From NCBI GenBank assembly GCA_016710235.1, contig JADJLG010000001.1, forward strand, positions 2,593,501 through 2,657,500: 64,000 bases of DNA, in the 5' to 3' direction. Positions 45,214 to 53,616 of this stretch are shown piece by piece. The stretch's first letter is position 1; each line of letters starts with the position of its first letter. The translations under genes were made by a program, and so were the position numbers. Source of the DNA: Saprospiraceae bacterium. Its GTDB lineage: Bacteria > Bacteroidota > Bacteroidia > Chitinophagales > Saprospiraceae. Below the pieces are notes generated by a model. That model was not told the origin of the DNA. It made no database searches and saw only the letters and a list, made by a program, of their open reading frames with translations.

Positions 45214-47856
45214 GTGAAAAAGACATTGTGGAAATATATAATATCATCAACTTGCCTTTTTCTCATTGCGCTTTGCTCTGCAATTCCACTGTATAGCCAA
45301 TCTATAACTCCACTCGATAGCCTCAAACCTGACCTGGATAGTCTGGTACTTAGTGGGGCGGATCTTTATGTTGTCTCCAAAGATGCTATTGATGAAAAAG
45401 TCGAATATGGAGCCAGGGACAGCATCCGTTTTGATTACTTAAAGAGATTGATTTTTTTATATGGAGAAGCTTATATCAAGTATAAAACCATGCAAGTGCA
45501 TGCAGATTTTATTACCATTGATATGAAATCTAGCGTAGCCACTGCAAAGCCCTTATTGGATAGTGCAGGTATGAAGACAGGTGTACCGAATTTTGAAGAC
45601 GGCGATCAAAAATTTGATGCCCAAGAAATTCAATACAATTTTAAAACCAGGAAAGGAATAGTCACTGAGGTCGTGTCCAGGCAAGATGATGTTTATATCC
45701 ATGGAGAAAAAACAAAGTTTATTTCAAAACAAAGCAATGATTCTGGTGGGGATGATGTCATTTATAATCAAAATGCAATTTTTACCACTTGCGATGCTCC
45801 ACATCCTCATTTTGGTATTTACAGTAAGAGGCAAAAAGTTATACCAAACAAACTAATCGTAGTCGGCCCTTCGATAGTCAAGATAGCTGAGGTGCCTACA
45901 CCTCCATTGATGCTTCCTTTTGGATTTTTTCCGATTTCTCCAGATCGGAGATCAGGCATTCTCTTTCCAAAGGATTATGAATACAGCCAAACCTATGGTT
46001 TTGGAATTAGAAACTTCGGTTATTATATTCCGGTAAGTCAGTATCTTGATCTTAAATTACTTGGAATAGTTTATTTTAAAGGCTCCTGGGGAATCAATCC
46101 AAGTGGAAATTACTCGAAGAGATATAAGTATGACGGATCCTTTAATGTCGATTTCCAATATCTAAAAGCAGCTTTTTCGGATACCATAGGGTATGAAACC
46201 AGAAAGCCCTTGAGTATTCATTGGGTACACAGGCAAGCTGCAGGCGCTCACCCTTATCGCAATATAGGCGGAAGTATAGATATTGAAACTAATGGTTATA
46301 CCAGAGCTACCCAGAGAAATGCCAGTAACTATCTGAATAATACACTCCGGTCGAATTTTAATTTTACCTACCAGTTTCCGAATTCGCCATTTAGTCTTTC
46401 TGCAGGAATGTCACACTCTCAGGTGACTAGAACAAACGACGTGCAATTGACATTGCCAAGTGTTGATTTTTCAATGAGACAGAAGGCAGTATTCAAACGA
46501 AAATCCAAGAAAATTGCAAGTAATGAAGCATGGTATGAGAAAATATTGGTGAATTATAGTGCAAGTGCAAGGAATCAACTTCAAACAAAAGATTCACTCT
46601 TGTTCAGGCGTCAAACTCTGGATACTTTACAGTACGGCGCATTTCATAGATTGAGTGCAAATGCCTCATTCAACGTACTTCGCTATATCAGCATTACTCC
46701 ATCAGCAAATTATAGAGAAGAATATTTCTTTAAAACTCAAGATAAATATTTGGACACAACTACTTATTATGATTCCATTCAAATGAAATACATTTATGGT
46801 AGAGTAATTACTGACAAACAAAACAATTTTGTAGCACTTCGTACCATGGATTTTTCTTTGTCTGCAAGTACAAAATTATATGGAATGCTTAAAGGTACAC
46901 GCTCGTGGTTTAAAGGTATACGACATGAAATCAGTCCTTCAGTTTCTATGTCATTTGCACCTGATTATTCAAGCTCTTTTTTTAATTATTATCGCTATCA
47001 TTCTACTGACAACAGAAGTGAGTATGATGTTGTACAAAAGTATTTCAAGTTTGCAAACAGTCCGTTTGGAACTAGTGGAGTGGGGGCGGAGAATTTTCAG
47101 ATCAATATGGGTGTAAACAACCGGGTAGAAATGAAATATCGCAGGTCAAAAGATTCAATAAGTCATAAACTAGCTATTCTGGAGGGCCTTTCAATCAATT
47201 CAACGTATAATGTATTCGCAGACTCGTTTAAACTTTCTCCTTTATTCTTATCTGGAAATACACGAGTTTTATGGGGTTATGTTTATTTGAGTTTATCATC
47301 AATTCTTGATCCTTATTTAAGGGAGAATATTAACGGGGTAGAATACCGTCGAAACCAATATCGTTGGAGCAAACAAAACCATCCATTTTATTTTGATCGG
47401 GCAGACTTGAGTATTTCATCGCAGGCATCTATAGGTCAAATTCTCGATTTGTTAGGAAGGAAAAAGGGAAAGCAGTCAGGTACACAAGCTTACGATCGGA
47501 TTGAAGATTTGTTTAGGAATTTTTCACTATCTTATAACGTACAATTGGCTGCCAACCGGCAAAGTAGTGGAAAGGATACTGCTTATATTTCTACCCATAC
47601 ATTCAATGTCCGTGGTAATTTACCGCTTACCCCGAAATGGAAAATTACTCTAGGCAATATTGGTTATGATATTAGGTTAGATAAAATTACTTTTCCTCAG
47701 ATTGGATTAGAAAGAGACTTGCATTGTTGGGTCTTTAATTTTAACTGGACTCCGGCACTCAATTCATACACTTTTTTTATTGGAGTAAAACCCGGGAGCC
47801 TTGAATTTATCCGGATTCCTTCCAATCAATACAATACCGGTAACGCTGGATTTTAA
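45214..47856 (+). CDS. lptD: LPS-assembly outer-membrane protein LptD, Bacteroidota type
   Basis: Outer-membrane translocon that inserts LPS. The 880-residue protein has a signal peptide ending PLYSQ, an N-terminal OstA-like jellyroll (ADFITIDMKSSVATAKPLLD, FKTRKGIVTEVVSRQDDVYIHGE) and a large barrel. It has the family's APTPPLMLPFGFFPI-like EVPTPPLMLPFGFFPISPDRRSG and YGFGIRNFGYYIPVS segments. The start is GTG; no ATG gives a signal peptide in this frame. It lies opposite the amidase and 10 bases before a glycosyltransferase gene. Confidence 0.93.
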   Translation: MKKTLWKYIISSTCLFLIALCSAIPLYSQSITPLDSLKPDLDSLVLSGADLYVVSKDAIDEKVEYGARDSIRFDYLKRLIFLYGEAYIKYKTMQVHADFITIDMKSSVATAKPLLDSAGMKTGVPNFEDGDQKFDAQEIQYNFKTRKGIVTEVVSRQDDVYIHGEKTKFISKQSNDSGGDDVIYNQNAIFTTCDAPHPHFGIYSKRQKVIPNKLIVVGPSIVKIAEVPTPPLMLPFGFFPISPDRRSGILFPKDYEYSQTYGFGIRNFGYYIPVSQYLDLKLLGIVYFKGSWGINPSGNYSKRYKYDGSFNVDFQYLKAAFSDTIGYETRKPLSIHWVHRQAAGAHPYRNIGGSIDIETNGYTRATQRNASNYLNNTLRSNFNFTYQFPNSPFSLSAGMSHSQVTRTNDVQLTLPSVDFSMRQKAVFKRKSKKIASNEAWYEKILVNYSASARNQLQTKDSLLFRRQTLDTLQYGAFHRLSANASFNVLRYISITPSANYREEYFFKTQDKYLDTTTYYDSIQMKYIYGRVITDKQNNFVALRTMDFSLSASTKLYGMLKGTRSWFKGIRHEISPSVSMSFAPDYSSSFFNYYRYHSTDNRSEYDVVQKYFKFANSPFGTSGVGAENFQINMGVNNRVEMKYRRSKDSISHKLAILEGLSINSTYNVFADSFKLSPLFLSGNTRVLWGYVYLSLSSILDPYLRENINGVEYRRNQYRWSKQNHPFYFDRADLSISSQASIGQILDLLGRKKGKQSGTQAYDRIEDLFRNFSLSYNVQLAANRQSSGKDTAYISTHTFNVRGNLPLTPKWKITLGNIGYDIRLDKITFPQIGLERDLHCWVFNFNWTPALNSYTFFIGVKPGSLEFIRIPSNQYNTGNAGF

Positions 47857-47866
47857 TCAAACCACC

Positions 47867-48967
47867 ATGCATATTTATTTTGATGCAAAAAGATACTTCT
47901 ACAATCCAACCGGTCTAGGAAATTATTCCCGATGGTTGGTAAATTCATATCATCAATTTTATCCGGAAGATAAATTGTTCTTATGTACACCAAGATTGAA
48001 CAAGCCCACAGATTTTGACACTGCTAATGAAAAAAAAACCATAGAATACACTAATTTTTTAGGTTTAAATCGTGTTTTTGGTTTGTATCATAAAATCCCT
48101 GGAAGTTCGATCTTCCATGGGTTGACAAATGAGTTGCCTTACTTTCCTAAGGCATCTAAAGTAGCAACAGTTGTGACTGTTCATGATATTATTTTTAAGC
48201 TGAGACCTGAAGGGTATAAATGGGCAGACAGAATGATTTATCACCTGAAGACTCAGTACGCAATTCGTAGAGCGGATCGTATAATCTGCATGAGTCAGAT
48301 GACCAAGAATGACCTGATAGAGCATTATGGAGCTGACGAAGCCAAACTGGAGGTTGTATATCAGAATTGCTTGCCGTTTTATTATAGTGAACCCAGTACG
48401 GCAGAGTGGTCAGATTGGAGACAGTCATATAATCCCCCAATGGATTTTATTCTAAGTGTGGGTACATTTAATGAAAGAAAAAATCACAAAAGTATCATAG
48501 ATGCATATTCTCTGATTCCGCTTTGCGACAGAATAACTACTTACTTGATCGGATCCGGACCTTTGAAGGATGAGTTACTGCAAAGAATTGAAAGCAGAGG
48601 TCTTTCATCATGGATCAAAATATTGTCCAACGTTACATTACCTCAGCTCAGATGTTTTTACAAGGCAGCCAATTTGGCAATTTACCCTTCCCTATATGAA
48701 GGATACGGACTCCCCGTTCTGGAGTCCTTAGCTTGTGGTACCGTTGTCATCGTGCACAAAGCTTGTGCTACTGTAGAAGCTGGCGGAAGATCGGTAAGCC
48801 AGGTTGACTGCACCAGTCCTGAACAACTGGCAGCAGAAATAGTGGAACTGCAGAAAAACAAAGTTTTGCAATCTAAGTATTTAGAGGAATTTATATTTCA
48901 TCTGGAGGAACTTAGAATCGATAAACTGATGAAGCAAATGAATAATATTTACAAAAATGTATTGTAA
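47867..48967 (+). CDS. Glycosyltransferase family 4 (GT-B)
   Basis: GT-B retaining glycosyltransferase of 366 residues. I start at MHIYFDAKRYFYNPTGLGNY because it lies 10 bases after the lptD stop and fits the family's first strand. Motifs are TGLGNYSRWL, VVTVHDIIF, ILSVGTFNERKNHKSIIDAY (nucleotide-sugar binding) and YPSLYEGYGLPVLESLACG, the EGxGLPxLE acceptor/donor signature. It is co-transcribed with lptD, so LPS or capsule assembly is plausible. Donor and acceptor are unknown. Confidence 0.92.
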   Translation: MHIYFDAKRYFYNPTGLGNYSRWLVNSYHQFYPEDKLFLCTPRLNKPTDFDTANEKKTIEYTNFLGLNRVFGLYHKIPGSSIFHGLTNELPYFPKASKVATVVTVHDIIFKLRPEGYKWADRMIYHLKTQYAIRRADRIICMSQMTKNDLIEHYGADEAKLEVVYQNCLPFYYSEPSTAEWSDWRQSYNPPMDFILSVGTFNERKNHKSIIDAYSLIPLCDRITTYLIGSGPLKDELLQRIESRGLSSWIKILSNVTLPQLRCFYKAANLAIYPSLYEGYGLPVLESLACGTVVIVHKACATVEAGGRSVSQVDCTSPEQLAAEIVELQKNKVLQSKYLEEFIFHLEELRIDKLMKQMNNIYKNVL

Positions 48968-49030
48968 ATATTTGAAATACAATTATATATAAATTATAAT
49001 AATTTATATATTAAAAATATGATGATTTGA

Positions 49031-49062
49031 TTGTAAAGATTGGCACGAATTTTACATCTTTG
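49031..49062 (+). promoter_or_regulatory. Promoter candidate of small-RNA unit 1
   Basis: Two readings overlap. As a housekeeping promoter: TTG (49031-49033), 21 bases, CATCTTTG (49055-49062, seven of eight to TAnnTTTG). As a sigma-54 promoter: TGGCAC (49041-49046), 5 bases, TTAC (49052-49055), against consensus TGGCAC-N5-TTGC. Both predict a start near 49066. Confidence 0.4.
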
Positions 49063-49066
49063 AGCT

Positions 49067-49145
49067 TACAATTTGTATAAAGATTTAGGTTTCATTCTCA
49101 TTCATTCTCCGGCGTTGAATTAATCGTTCAACGCCGATTTTTTTT
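49067..49145 (+). ncRNA. Candidate small RNA 1
   Basis: About 79 nt from the predicted start to the end of the T-run, with no ORF. It has a single-stranded-looking 5' part, a CATTC repeat tract (CATTCTCATTCATTC, 49093-49107), then a strong terminator hairpin. It is 66% matched in layout, not in stem sequence, by a second unit 160 bases on. I match it to no known RNA family. The ends are inferred. Confidence 0.4.
49110..49145 (+). terminator. Intrinsic terminator of unit 1
   Basis: A 10-bp perfect stem (CGGCGTTGAA / TTCAACGCCG) with a 7-nt loop, one A, then eight T (49138-49145). It also lies about 150 bases after the glycosyltransferase stop and could end that transcript. Confidence 0.85.
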
Positions 49146-49206
49146 ACAGCCAATTTTTATTCAAGGAAAATAAAAAAATGCAATATTTTTTTAGCTTTTT
49201 GATTTT

Positions 49207-49222
49207 TGGCACGATCTTGTAT
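49207..49222 (+). promoter_or_regulatory. Promoter candidate of small-RNA unit 2
   Basis: TTGGCACGA is repeated exactly from unit 1. The -12 side fits sigma-54 only loosely: TGGCAC-N4-TTGT, spacer one base short. No TAnnTTTG is seen. The evidence is the shared 9-mer and its equal distance to the following terminator. Confidence 0.3.
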
Positions 49223-49232
49223 TATAAGTAAT

Positions 49233-49306
49233 TATCATTCGTTAGTTTTCATTCATTCATTCAATAATCAGCCTTAATCTAAAGGGATCAAGGCTGATTT
49301 TTTTTT
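49233..49306 (+). ncRNA. Candidate small RNA 2
   Basis: About 74 nt by analogy to unit 1, with no ORF. It has CATTC at 49236-49240, then three consecutive CATTC units at 49250-49264, then a terminator. The distance from the TGGCACG element to the end of the T-run is 99 bases, against 104 in unit 1. The start is inferred. Confidence 0.38.
49266..49306 (+). terminator. Intrinsic terminator of unit 2
   Basis: A 10-bp stem (AATCAGCCTT / AAGGCTGATT) with a 14-nt loop that can form three further inner pairs, followed by a nine-T run to 49306. Confidence 0.85.
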
Positions 49307-49975
49307 CAATAATATGCTTGATTATGTCTATAATGGTAAAATTGTTACCATCAAAACAAAATTTAAATTCTGCAAATTTGGATTGAATTAAATGCATAAT
49401 TTGTTGTCCAACAAATTGCTTTAAATTGAGATATTCAATTTATTTAAATCAATTTTGACTTAATTTTACTTTGTGCATTTGTCAGCGTGATGAACTTTAT
49501 CATTATTCTGAGGTAAATTATAAAACTGACAAATAAATCAATGATAATTTTGTTCGGATTGGACTCAAACTTAAGCTTCTAGGGGCTGCATTGATGGTTG
49601 GAAGAGGAGTATTATCGAAATTTTCACATCATAATGGACAAAGGTGAATTGTAACTGAATATACAATCTAAGCTTATGATGCGACCGAAGGGTTTTGCAA
49701 TGCGATTATCGAATACAAGGTTTCCATAAAGTATATGATAACCAGGCATATTTTACCAGATAATCCGATTGCTCTGGAGAAAATAAAATTGCCTATTTTA
49801 GTATTTCATTAATAGTATTCACAAAAGCGCCAAGAACAGATGTGCAGTGCTTGTAATTATTAAATATATACTAGTAAATCAAAAAATCTGTAAAGCAAAG
49901 AGTTGATGAAATGAGACTCGCAATAAGCCATCAGCTCAAACAATTTGTGGTATTATATTTTATTAAATTGAAACC
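49307..49975. other. Non-coding gap with two palindromes
   Basis: About 670 bases without a credible ORF. ATGGTAA/TTACCAT (49333-49339 / 49345-49351) is a 7-bp inverted repeat with a 5-nt centre. AATTTGTTG/CAACAAATT (49398-49406 / 49409-49417) is a 9-bp inverted repeat with a 2-nt centre, operator-like. The rest (49500-49975) shows nothing I can interpret. Confidence 0.45.
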
Positions 49976-51550
49976 CTATGAAATATTGGCATCTACAATT
50001 CCATGAATCTGGCTGATTACTCTTTGACCATCCATTGCAGCAGAAAGGATTCCACCTGCATAACCTGCACCTTCACCAGCGGGAAATAAATTCAATATCT
50101 GGGGGTGGTTTAATTTTAAAGGATCACGAGGTATTCTTACAGGTGCTGAAGTTCTGGACTCCGTACCTACAAGGATTGCTTCATCAGAAATATAATATTT
50201 CATTTTTTTTGAAAAATATTTTAAAGCTTCTTGTAGTCGAAAAGTTACAGGCTTTGGCAGCAATTCATGTAAAGTCGCAGGAAAGATACCCGGAATGTAA
50301 GAACTGTTTGGTAAAGTGGGACTGAGTTTCCTGTTGAGAAAATCTTTTAGCTTTTGAGCCGGTGCTGCCTGAGAAATTTGGTCTCCTGCTTGAAACATTC
50401 TTTGCTCAACATTTTGTTGATATTTCATTGCACGCAAAGCGATAGGAATGTGTTCGTTGAATTGTAGATAATCTTCCTGATTGATCGACGTAACAAATCC
50501 ACTATTTGCAAACGGAGAATCCCTGCGTGACAAAGACATTCCATTTACTACGATTTCTCCCGGAGCAGTAGCTGCGGGCACTATCATACCTCCTGGGCAC
50601 ATGCAAAATGAGAAAACGCCTTTTTGATCTACATTGCAAGATAATGAGTAAGTAGCAGGTGGAAGGTTTTTGTGACGGGGATTTTGGCGGTATTGCATTC
50701 GGTCGATAAGAATTTGGGGATGCTCCACACGGACACCGAGTGCAAAATCTTTTGGCTCGATGAACACATTTTTCTCATGTAACAATCCATAAATATCTCT
50801 TGCAGAATGTCCTGTGGCCAATACAACCTGAGTTGGTGTAAATGAGGATTTGTTGCAAATGATTTCTTTGATTAATCGATTTTCAATTTTAAAATCTAAT
50901 ACACGATGTTCAAAGTATATTCTACCTCCGCAAGTTTCAATTGTATGTCTGATCCGCTCTATTATTTTTGGTAGTTTATTGCTTCCAATATGTGGATGGA
51001 CATCTACCAGTATGTCTTCGAGCGCACCATGAGAAACTAGGAGTTGTAATACTTTGCGAATGTCTCCTCTTTTATTTGATCTGGTATAAAGTTTTCCATC
51101 TGAATAAGTACCGGCGCCACCTTCGCCAAAACAATAATTTGAATCCGGATGGACTATTCCTTCTTGCTGCAAAATCCTTAGATCACGCCTTCGTTCTTGA
51201 ACGTTTTTACCTCTTTCTATGAGTATTGGTTTCAAGCCGAGTAATAAGCATTCTAATGCAGCAAAATAACCGCAAGGGCCTGCACCTATGATGTGTACCT
51301 CAGGGCTTTCATGTACATCTTTAAATTTGAAATTTGGAAACGATAGCGCCCTCTCAGATAGGGATTCGGATACATAAACTTCTGCATGTAAAACAAATTC
51401 TACTTGTTTTCTTGCATCAATATTTCTCCTGATAATTTTATAATCAAAGTCTTCTGGTGGCAGGTTAATTTTTTCGCTGATTATCCTGCGATGAACAGTT
51501 TCATTGTCAATGAATTCAGGTAGTAGTCTATAGTCTACCTGAAGAATCAT
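49976..51550 (-). CDS. FAD-dependent dehydrogenase (COG2509-like)
   Basis: 524-residue flavoprotein with an N-terminal ~90-residue domain, then a dinucleotide-binding VHIIGAGPCGYFAALECLLLG near residue 85, LIERGKNVQERR, FGEGGAGTYSDGKLYTR, and VVLATGHSARDIYGLL. The end reads LFPAGEGAGYAGGILSAAMDG, the second FAD contact. The family is called uncharacterised FAD-dependent dehydrogenase; the reaction is unknown. It starts inside the kdsA stop (4-base overlap), so the two are coupled. Confidence 0.9.
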   Translation of the reverse strand: MILQVDYRLLPEFIDNETVHRRIISEKINLPPEDFDYKIIRRNIDARKQVEFVLHAEVYVSESLSERALSFPNFKFKDVHESPEVHIIGAGPCGYFAALECLLLGLKPILIERGKNVQERRRDLRILQQEGIVHPDSNYCFGEGGAGTYSDGKLYTRSNKRGDIRKVLQLLVSHGALEDILVDVHPHIGSNKLPKIIERIRHTIETCGGRIYFEHRVLDFKIENRLIKEIICNKSSFTPTQVVLATGHSARDIYGLLHEKNVFIEPKDFALGVRVEHPQILIDRMQYRQNPRHKNLPPATYSLSCNVDQKGVFSFCMCPGGMIVPAATAPGEIVVNGMSLSRRDSPFANSGFVTSINQEDYLQFNEHIPIALRAMKYQQNVEQRMFQAGDQISQAAPAQKLKDFLNRKLSPTLPNSSYIPGIFPATLHELLPKPVTFRLQEALKYFSKKMKYYISDEAILVGTESRTSAPVRIPRDPLKLNHPQILNLFPAGEGAGYAGGILSAAMDGQRVISQIHGIVDANIS

Positions 51551-52371
51551 AACGACAGGACTGCTTGTCTGATTTTCACTAATCTGCCAATCAATGGTTC
51601 CATCTGGTCCAAGGATAACATATTGGCGCCATCAGATTTGGCAGTAGCAGGGGAGGGATGCGTTTCAATGAATAATCCATCAGCTCCGACTGCAATCGCA
51701 GCTCTCGCAATCGTTGGAATCTGATCAGGCCTGCCCCCTGTGATTCCTTCCATTTGATTGGGCTGCTGTAGGGAATGTGTACAGTCCATGACCACAGGTA
51801 CTCCCATAGATTGCATTGTTGGTATGCCTCTGAAATCCACAACTAAGTCCTGATAGCCAAAGCACGTTCCTCTATCGGTAAGCCAAACTCGATCATTACC
51901 TGCTTTTTTTACTTTGTCCACTGCAAATTTCATGGCTTCCGGGCTCATGAATTGACCTTTTTTGATATTGATGAGTTTTTGAGTTTTTGCAGCTGCAATG
52001 AGCAGACTTGTTTGACGGCACAAAAATGCAGGAATTTGCAGAATATCTACAAAGTGGGACGCCATAACAGCTTCTTCTTCAGTATGGATGTCAGTCACTA
52101 CGGGAACATCGTATTGCTCACCGATTTCTTGCAAGATTTTTAAAGCTGCTTCATCTCCAATACCAGAAAAACTGGTTGCTGAACTTCGATTCGCTTTGCG
52201 GTATGATGCTTTAAAAACAAATGGTAATTGATATTGATGACTGATTTTTACAAGTTGTGTAGCCACTTCTTGACATAGTTCTTTACTTTCCACAACACAT
52301 GGTCCTGCAATAAGAAAAAACTGTCCTGAATCCAAATATTTTAATCTGCTCAAATTCATATTCCTATTCAT
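51547..52371 (-). CDS. kdsA: 3-deoxy-8-phosphooctulonate (KDO8P) synthase
   Basis: Condenses phosphoenolpyruvate with arabinose-5-phosphate to KDO-8-P for the LPS inner core. 274 residues, complete. Motifs are FLIAGPCVVESKELC, FKASYRKANRSS, VVTDIHTEEEA, WLTDRGTCFGYQDLVVDFRG, MDCTHSLQQPN and LFIETHPSPATAKSDGANM. It overlaps the upstream HU/SPOR gene by 8 bases and the FAD gene by 4. Together with lptD it shows that the organism makes KDO-containing LPS. Confidence 0.96.
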   Translation of the reverse strand: MNRNMNLSRLKYLDSGQFFLIAGPCVVESKELCQEVATQLVKISHQYQLPFVFKASYRKANRSSATSFSGIGDEAALKILQEIGEQYDVPVVTDIHTEEEAVMASHFVDILQIPAFLCRQTSLLIAAAKTQKLINIKKGQFMSPEAMKFAVDKVKKAGNDRVWLTDRGTCFGYQDLVVDFRGIPTMQSMGVPVVMDCTHSLQQPNQMEGITGGRPDQIPTIARAAIAVGADGLFIETHPSPATAKSDGANMLSLDQMEPLIGRLVKIRQAVLSL

Positions 52372-53389
52372 TGTATTTTAAAATCCAAGCCTGAGGATGG
52401 TACTTCGCTTTTAGTTGGATCAAGACTTCTTGCAAATTCTGATGAAAGCAATCAAATTTAACTCCTACACGATAAAAATCCTGGAATCTGCCTCTAAAGG
52501 CTTGTTGTCCATTTTGACGTATTTTTTTTTCTAATCTGTCAGCATTTGACTCTACTTTAAAAGATCCCACGATGATGATACAGTTTTTATTTTTTATCAC
52601 TGTGTCCATAGTGGAGATATTTTTATCAGTGAGGATTACTTCATCTTGAAAGCTATCGATTGGTATTTTGTCGCTTTGTTTCTGAGTAAAAACAGAATCT
52701 GTAGCCATATGTTTTGAGGTATCCACTGTTGAAAGTTGGACTGAATCTTTGAGAGTAGGCGTGGAGTCATTTTTCCGCACATCATGCTTCGTTTTGTTGG
52801 AATCCGGATCCGAAGAACGTGGTGGACAGAACATCAATCCAAGAAAGATAAGCCACAAAAGACCTATCGCCCAAAACAAGTACTTAAACTCCTTAAAAAT
52901 GGATTTGCTCTGTTGGCTCGGCTGCGGTAGTACTGTCAATGGCAGGATCTCTTCAACAGTTTTGATTGCAGGACTGATTGGCAGTTCTTCCATACCATAA
53001 AACCGTTCATTCAAATTGTATCCATAGCTGGAAAAAGTGTATTCATCTCCCTTTAATGACAACATGCCTAGTGGATAAAACTCAGCTTGGTTGCCGGCTC
53101 TCAATTGTAAAGCTAATTCTAATGAAAGTTGACCTAGAAGATTTTCAATATCTTCATTTTTGTATCCTGTTTCTTCACAGATGTGATCCACCAATTCTTG
53201 GGCTTTGCTGCCTTCAGTATGATGAAAACTTACAACCAACTTACTGGGATAGATCTTACTGTCCTTGTGGTCAATATAAGCTTTTTGGTGCTGGCCCTCA
53301 AAAATACCAATGCCTGGTAAATCAATCCAACCGTAGCGGTTCAAATGCCACAGCAGGAGGTAGCTGATATCAGGATTGGTATATGACAG
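52364..53389 (-). CDS. HU-CCDC81-type DNA-binding plus SPOR domain membrane protein
   Basis: Domain order: an HU/IHF-like CCDC81-type domain (residues about 1-130; IDLPGIGIFEG, PSKLVVSFHHTEG), a linker, one membrane helix (YLFWAIGLLWLIFLGLMF), a Ser/Thr/Lys-rich stretch and a C-terminal SPOR domain (IIVGSFKVESNADRLEKKI). Inferred to link DNA and peptidoglycan across the inner membrane. Start: no ATG or GTG precedes TTG at 53344 in this frame, yet the codons upstream of that TTG encode DISYLLLWHLNRYGW, the first helix of the domain. I therefore use CTG at 53389, after a stop at 53405-53407. It leads the kdsA operon. Confidence 0.82.
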   Translation of the reverse strand: MSYTNPDISYLLLWHLNRYGWIDLPGIGIFEGQHQKAYIDHKDSKIYPSKLVVSFHHTEGSKAQELVDHICEETGYKNEDIENLLGQLSLELALQLRAGNQAEFYPLGMLSLKGDEYTFSSYGYNLNERFYGMEELPISPAIKTVEEILPLTVLPQPSQQSKSIFKEFKYLFWAIGLLWLIFLGLMFCPPRSSDPDSNKTKHDVRKNDSTPTLKDSVQLSTVDTSKHMATDSVFTQKQSDKIPIDSFQDEVILTDKNISTMDTVIKNKNCIIIVGSFKVESNADRLEKKIRQNGQQAFRGRFQDFYRVGVKFDCFHQNLQEVLIQLKAKYHPQAWILKYNE

Positions 53390-53616
53390 AAAATTCGTTT
53401 TTGATCAGTACCTCAAAAATAATCAATCATCTCTATTCGCGGGAATGATCTCAAAATAAGCTTAAAATTCTCTCTAAATCAATAATTTACAAATATTGAA
53501 AAGATGGCATATATTACTATATAACGACATTATTTTCCACAAGAGAGAAATTTTGGATAAGAAGTAAATATCCAAAAATGATTTGTCAGGACTTGGTTCA
53601 AACTTCACTTTAGCTG

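Noticed and set aside
49091..49264. CATTC repeats as a CRISPR array
   Set aside because: The units are 5 bases, lack spacers of constant length, and no cas genes are present.
49500..49975. Decayed gene upstream of the FAD oxidoreductase
   Set aside because: No frame longer than a few tens of codons and no recognisable protein pieces on either strand.
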